Source: Pseudomonas sp. PA27(2017) (GTDB taxonomy: Bacteria; Pseudomonadota; Gammaproteobacteria; Pseudomonadales; Pseudomonadaceae). Taken from it: 64,000 nt of DNA. The translations under genes and the position numbers were made by a program. Below, one piece after another: positions 61,479-64,000 of the stretch (position 1 is the first letter of the stretch; each line of letters opens with the position of its first letter). The notes under the pieces were generated by a model. That model saw only the letters and a program-made list of their open reading frames with translations. It was not told where the DNA came from and searched no databases. Where the stretch lies: positions 565,346-629,345 of the forward strand of contig NZ_MSXW01000061.1 in the NCBI RefSeq assembly GCF_001945445.1. The letters run 5' to 3'.

Positions 61479-62062
61479 ACGCGCCACTTCGCAAGCTCGA
61501 TGCGGTGGTGGTCGGCGCTTCGGCCGGTGGCGTGGAGGCCCTGCTGAGCCTGTTCGAAGGCTTGCCAGCCGACTATGGTTTACCGCTGGTGGTGGTGTTG
61601 CATTTGCCGGAAGGGCGCCCGAGCCTGTTGGCGGACCTGTTCGCCCGCCGCCTGAAACTGCGCGTCAAGGAAGCGCAGGACAAGGAAGCGCTGCAGGCGG
61701 GCACGCTGTACTTCGCGGCGCCGGGCTATCACCTGTGCATCGAGGCCGATCGCAGCTTTTCCTATAGCCGCGAAGAGCCTCTGCATTTTTCTCGGCCGTC
61801 GATCGATTATCTGTTCGAGTCGGCTGCCGATGCCTACGGCAAGCAGTTGATGGGCATATTGCTGACCGGTGCCAACCAGGATGGCGCCGCCGGGCTGTAC
61901 ACAATAAAACAGCGGGGCGGAGTGACCGTGGTGCAGGATCCGCAAGAGGCGCAGGTTCCGACCATGCCCGAAGCGGCTCTGGCGCTGCACCAACCCGATT
62001 ACATTCTTCCTTTGCGAGGCGTTCTCGCATTGCTAGCCGAACTGGACTCACGCCCATGTTGA
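61475..62062 (+). CDS. CheB-type methylesterase without receiver domain
   Basis: A 195-residue CheB catalytic domain with its triad intact: S16 (VVGASAGGVEAL), H43 (VLHLPEGRPS) and D137 (TGANQDGAAG). The receiver domain of chemotaxis CheB is missing, so control must be through another protein, perhaps the adjacent receiver proteins. ATG 61475 overlaps the cheR stop; the longer frame upstream is a cheR shadow. Its end overlaps the next gene by 7 bp. Confidence 0.93.
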   Translation: MNAPLRKLDAVVVGASAGGVEALLSLFEGLPADYGLPLVVVLHLPEGRPSLLADLFARRLKLRVKEAQDKEALQAGTLYFAAPGYHLCIEADRSFSYSREEPLHFSRPSIDYLFESAADAYGKQLMGILLTGANQDGAAGLYTIKQRGGVTVVQDPQEAQVPTMPEAALALHQPDYILPLRGVLALLAELDSRPC

Positions 62063-63258
62063 GTAGCACCGGATGCAAACTGTTGATCGTCGATGACCTG
62101 CCGGAGAACCTGCTGGCGCTGGAGGCATTGATCCGCCGCGATGATCGCGAGGTGTTCAAGGCGCAATGCGCCGATGATGCACTGGTGCTGTTGCTCGAGC
62201 ACGAGTTCGCCCTGGCCATTCTCGATGTGCAGATGCCCGGCATGAACGGCTTCGAGCTGGCCGAGCTGATGCGTGGCACGGAAAAGACCAAGCACATCCC
62301 CATCGTCTTCGTCAGCGCCGCCGGGCGCGAGATGAACTACGCGTTCAAGGGCTACGAGAGCGGCGCCGTGGACTTTCTCTACAAGCCGCTGGATATCCAG
62401 GCGGTGCAGAGCAAGGTGGCGGTGTTCGTCGATCTGTACCGCCAGCGCAAGGTCATGGCCCAGCAGCTCGAAGCACTCGAGCGTTCGCGCCAGGAGCAGG
62501 ATGCGCTGCTCGCCGAGCTGCGTTCGACCCAGGGCGAGCTGCAGCATGCGGTGCGCATGCGCGACGACTTCATGTCCATCGTCTCCCACGAGCTGCGCAC
62601 GCCGCTCAACGGGCTGATCCTCGACACCCAGCTGCGCAAGATGCACCTGGCCAAGGGCAACCTCACCGCGTTCAGCGAAGACAAGCTCGGCGCCATGTTC
62701 GACCGCGACGAACGACAGATCCACAGCCTGATCCGCCTCATCGAGGACATGCTCGACGTGTCGCGCATCCGCACCGGCAAGCTGTCGATCCGCCCGGTGG
62801 AGTTCGACCTGGCGCAGACGGTGCGCAACGTCGCCGAGAACTTCGCCCAGCAGATGGCCGTGGCCGGCTGCGACCTGCAGCTCAACAGCACCGAAGTGCT
62901 GCACGGCAGCTGGGACCAGTTCCGCATCGAGCAGGTGATCAGCAACCTGCTCAGCAACGCCCTGCGTTATGGCGCCGGGCGGCCTATCGAAGTGCGTGCC
63001 CGCGCTGACGAGGGCGGTGTGCGCGTCGAGGTGCGTGATCACGGCATCGGTATTTCCCTTGAAAACCAGCACCGCATCTTCCAGCAGTTCGAGCGCGCGG
63101 TTGGTAGCGAATCGGTGGCTGGGTTGGGCCTGGGGTTGTTCATCTCCGACCAGATCGTCAAGGCTCATGGCGGGCGTATCGAGGTGCAGAGCAGCCTGGG
63201 GCAGGGCTCGCTGTTCAGCGTCTGGCTGCCGCGCGGCAAGCGCGTAGAGATAGGTTGA
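62056..63258 (+). CDS. Receiver-HisKA-HATPase protein
   Basis: A 400-residue soluble protein with an N-terminal receiver (DD at 13-14, D57 in AILDVQMPGMNG, FVSAAG, YKPLD), a coiled-coil linker, HisKA with H178 in SIVSHELRTPLNG, and HATPase (NLLSNALRYGAG, VRDHGIGISLENQ, GLGLGLFISDQIV). A receiver in front of a kinase usually makes kinase activity depend on phosphorylation by another kinase, here probably the CHASE3 hybrid. The start overlaps the cheB end by 7 bp. Confidence 0.92.
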   Translation: MLSSTGCKLLIVDDLPENLLALEALIRRDDREVFKAQCADDALVLLLEHEFALAILDVQMPGMNGFELAELMRGTEKTKHIPIVFVSAAGREMNYAFKGYESGAVDFLYKPLDIQAVQSKVAVFVDLYRQRKVMAQQLEALERSRQEQDALLAELRSTQGELQHAVRMRDDFMSIVSHELRTPLNGLILDTQLRKMHLAKGNLTAFSEDKLGAMFDRDERQIHSLIRLIEDMLDVSRIRTGKLSIRPVEFDLAQTVRNVAENFAQQMAVAGCDLQLNSTEVLHGSWDQFRIEQVISNLLSNALRYGAGRPIEVRARADEGGVRVEVRDHGIGISLENQHRIFQQFERAVGSESVAGLGLGLFISDQIVKAHGGRIEVQSSLGQGSLFSVWLPRGKRVEIG

Positions 63259-63314
63259 ACTCGGGGCATGGCAAGGGTCGAAGCGAAGGTGCAGAAACAG
63301 GCAGGAGCAGGGCA

Positions 63315-63689
63315 ATGAGCGATGTGAAACGAACCGTACTGATCGTCGAGGACGATCCGCTGCTGCTCATGCTGCTGGCCGAATACCTGCAGGGCGAGGG
63401 CTACCACGTGCTACAGGCCGACTGCGCCGCCGATGCCTTCGCCATCCTCGCCACCAAGCCGCACCTAGATCTGCTGATCACCGACTTCCGTCTGCCCGGC
63501 GGCGTTTCCGGCGTGCGCATCGCCGAGCCGGCATTGCTGCTGCGCCCGGATCTCAAGGTGATCTTCATCAGCGGCCACCCAGCCGAAGTGCGCGAGACCG
63601 GCAGCGCGCTGCTCGACTCCGCGCCGCTGCTGAGCAAGCCTTTCACGCTGGAAACCCTGAGCACGCAGATCGACCATTTGCTCGATTGA
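63315..63689 (+). CDS. Single-domain response regulator, end of kinase operon
   Basis: A 124-residue receiver: VEDDP acidic pocket, D57 in LLITDFRLPGG, FISGHPAE and LLSKPFT. GCAGGAGCAGGGC precedes ATG 63315; a longer frame from the kinase stop has no ribosome site. It lies 56 bp after the receiver-kinase and is the likely diffusible output or phosphate sink of the locus. Confidence 0.9.
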   Translation: MSDVKRTVLIVEDDPLLLMLLAEYLQGEGYHVLQADCAADAFAILATKPHLDLLITDFRLPGGVSGVRIAEPALLLRPDLKVIFISGHPAEVRETGSALLDSAPLLSKPFTLETLSTQIDHLLD

Positions 63690-63768
63690 GGCGAAGGAGA
63701 CAGCCGGTCGCGCTTACCTGATGAGGGGCGAGCCGGGACGTCTGGTTCATGCCCGCGAACTCGCCAAT

Positions 63769-63954
63769 TCAGCGCTTCTCTGGCGCAGGCTTTCCCGGTT
63801 CTTCGATTGGCCGCTGAGGGCTGAAAGGGCTATCCGGGTCATCGACGATGGAGCCCGGGTCCTCGTTACCCGGATCGTTGATCGGCGTCTCTTGCGGCTC
63901 TGCCGGCGGCTGTTTCGGGTCGTTGGCGGCGTTCAGGGCGATATCGACGTGCAT
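63769..63954 (-). CDS. Small proline-rich hypothetical protein
   Basis: A 61-residue, acidic, proline- and aspartate-rich protein (NDPKQPPAEPQETPINDPGNEDPGS) that is probably disordered. GGGAG lies 7 nt before ATG 63954; a Met six codons upstream has no site. It is convergent with the response regulator. The family is not recognised, but small Pro-rich proteins of this kind are common in Pseudomonas. Confidence 0.55.
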   Translation of the reverse strand: MHVDIALNAANDPKQPPAEPQETPINDPGNEDPGSIVDDPDSPFSPQRPIEEPGKPAPEKR

Positions 63955-64000
63955 GGCTGGCTCCCGCTGCATGAGGCCCGCTGTAGTCGGTGCGGGCGAT

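Overview
The window looks like chromosomal DNA of a Pseudomonas species. It is GC-rich, gene-dense, and carries Pseudomonas-type content: paired GTGGGAGC repeats, a DUF1654 protein, a nirBD operon beside a PP2C/kinase fusion, a cysI-DUF934 pair, a PA5152-5155-like amino-acid ABC transporter and many hybrid two-component proteins. I see no prophage, transposase, integrase or CRISPR array.

Region 1 (1-12.4 kb): the 5' part of a bacteriophytochrome kinase cut by the window edge; a SdiA-regulated-type protein; two tandem DUF4136 lipoproteins; a MazG-like hydrolase translationally coupled to the tRNA methyltransferase CmoM; a MaoC hydratase, FabG4-type ketoreductase and thiolase set that mirrors mycobacterial htdX-fabG4-fadA2; Ada; and a RIO kinase.

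Region 2 (12.4-29 kb): a repeat-rich spacer leads to a nitrite-assimilation operon (nirB, nirD, FNT channel, PP2C/kinase) behind a sigma-54 promoter and a leader terminator that resembles NasT antitermination leaders. Then come TerC, a PAS-GGDEF-EAL protein, a periplasmic PilJ-N-like protein, an AraC regulator, small envelope proteins including two paralogous membrane proteins, a DUF1176 protein, a 142-bp inverted-repeat element and a MocR regulator.

Region 3 (29-46.3 kb): a siroheme sulfite reductase with DUF934, followed by a complete cyoB with no other cyo subunit gene; a TonB-dependent siderophore receptor; an alpha/beta hydrolase divergent from a LysR gene across a perfect palindrome; an extracellular solute-binding protein; a hybrid kinase; and a three-subunit GMC sugar-acid dehydrogenase (cytochrome c, FAD/Fe-S, Tat subunit).

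Region 4 (46.3-64 kb): a BdlA-like soluble chemoreceptor; a DUF1654 gene behind a near-consensus LexA box; a PAS kinase; a divergent Lrp/LysE pair; tRNA-Thr(TGT) with promoter and terminator; a methyltransferase and a polar amino-acid ABC transporter; and a signalling locus made of a response regulator, a CHASE3-GAF kinase with three receivers, CheR, a receiver-less CheB, a receiver-kinase and a terminal receiver.

Common threads are signal transduction (five histidine kinases, six one-component regulators, one c-di-GMP enzyme), N and S assimilation through siroheme enzymes, and respiratory electron input. The observations most worth following up are the stranded cyoB with a hairpin between its Shine-Dalgarno and start, the LexA-controlled DUF1654 gene, the nirB leader, the three-copy ATATCAGAT operator between mocR and cysI, and the methylation-coupled kinase locus lacking chemotaxis core genes.
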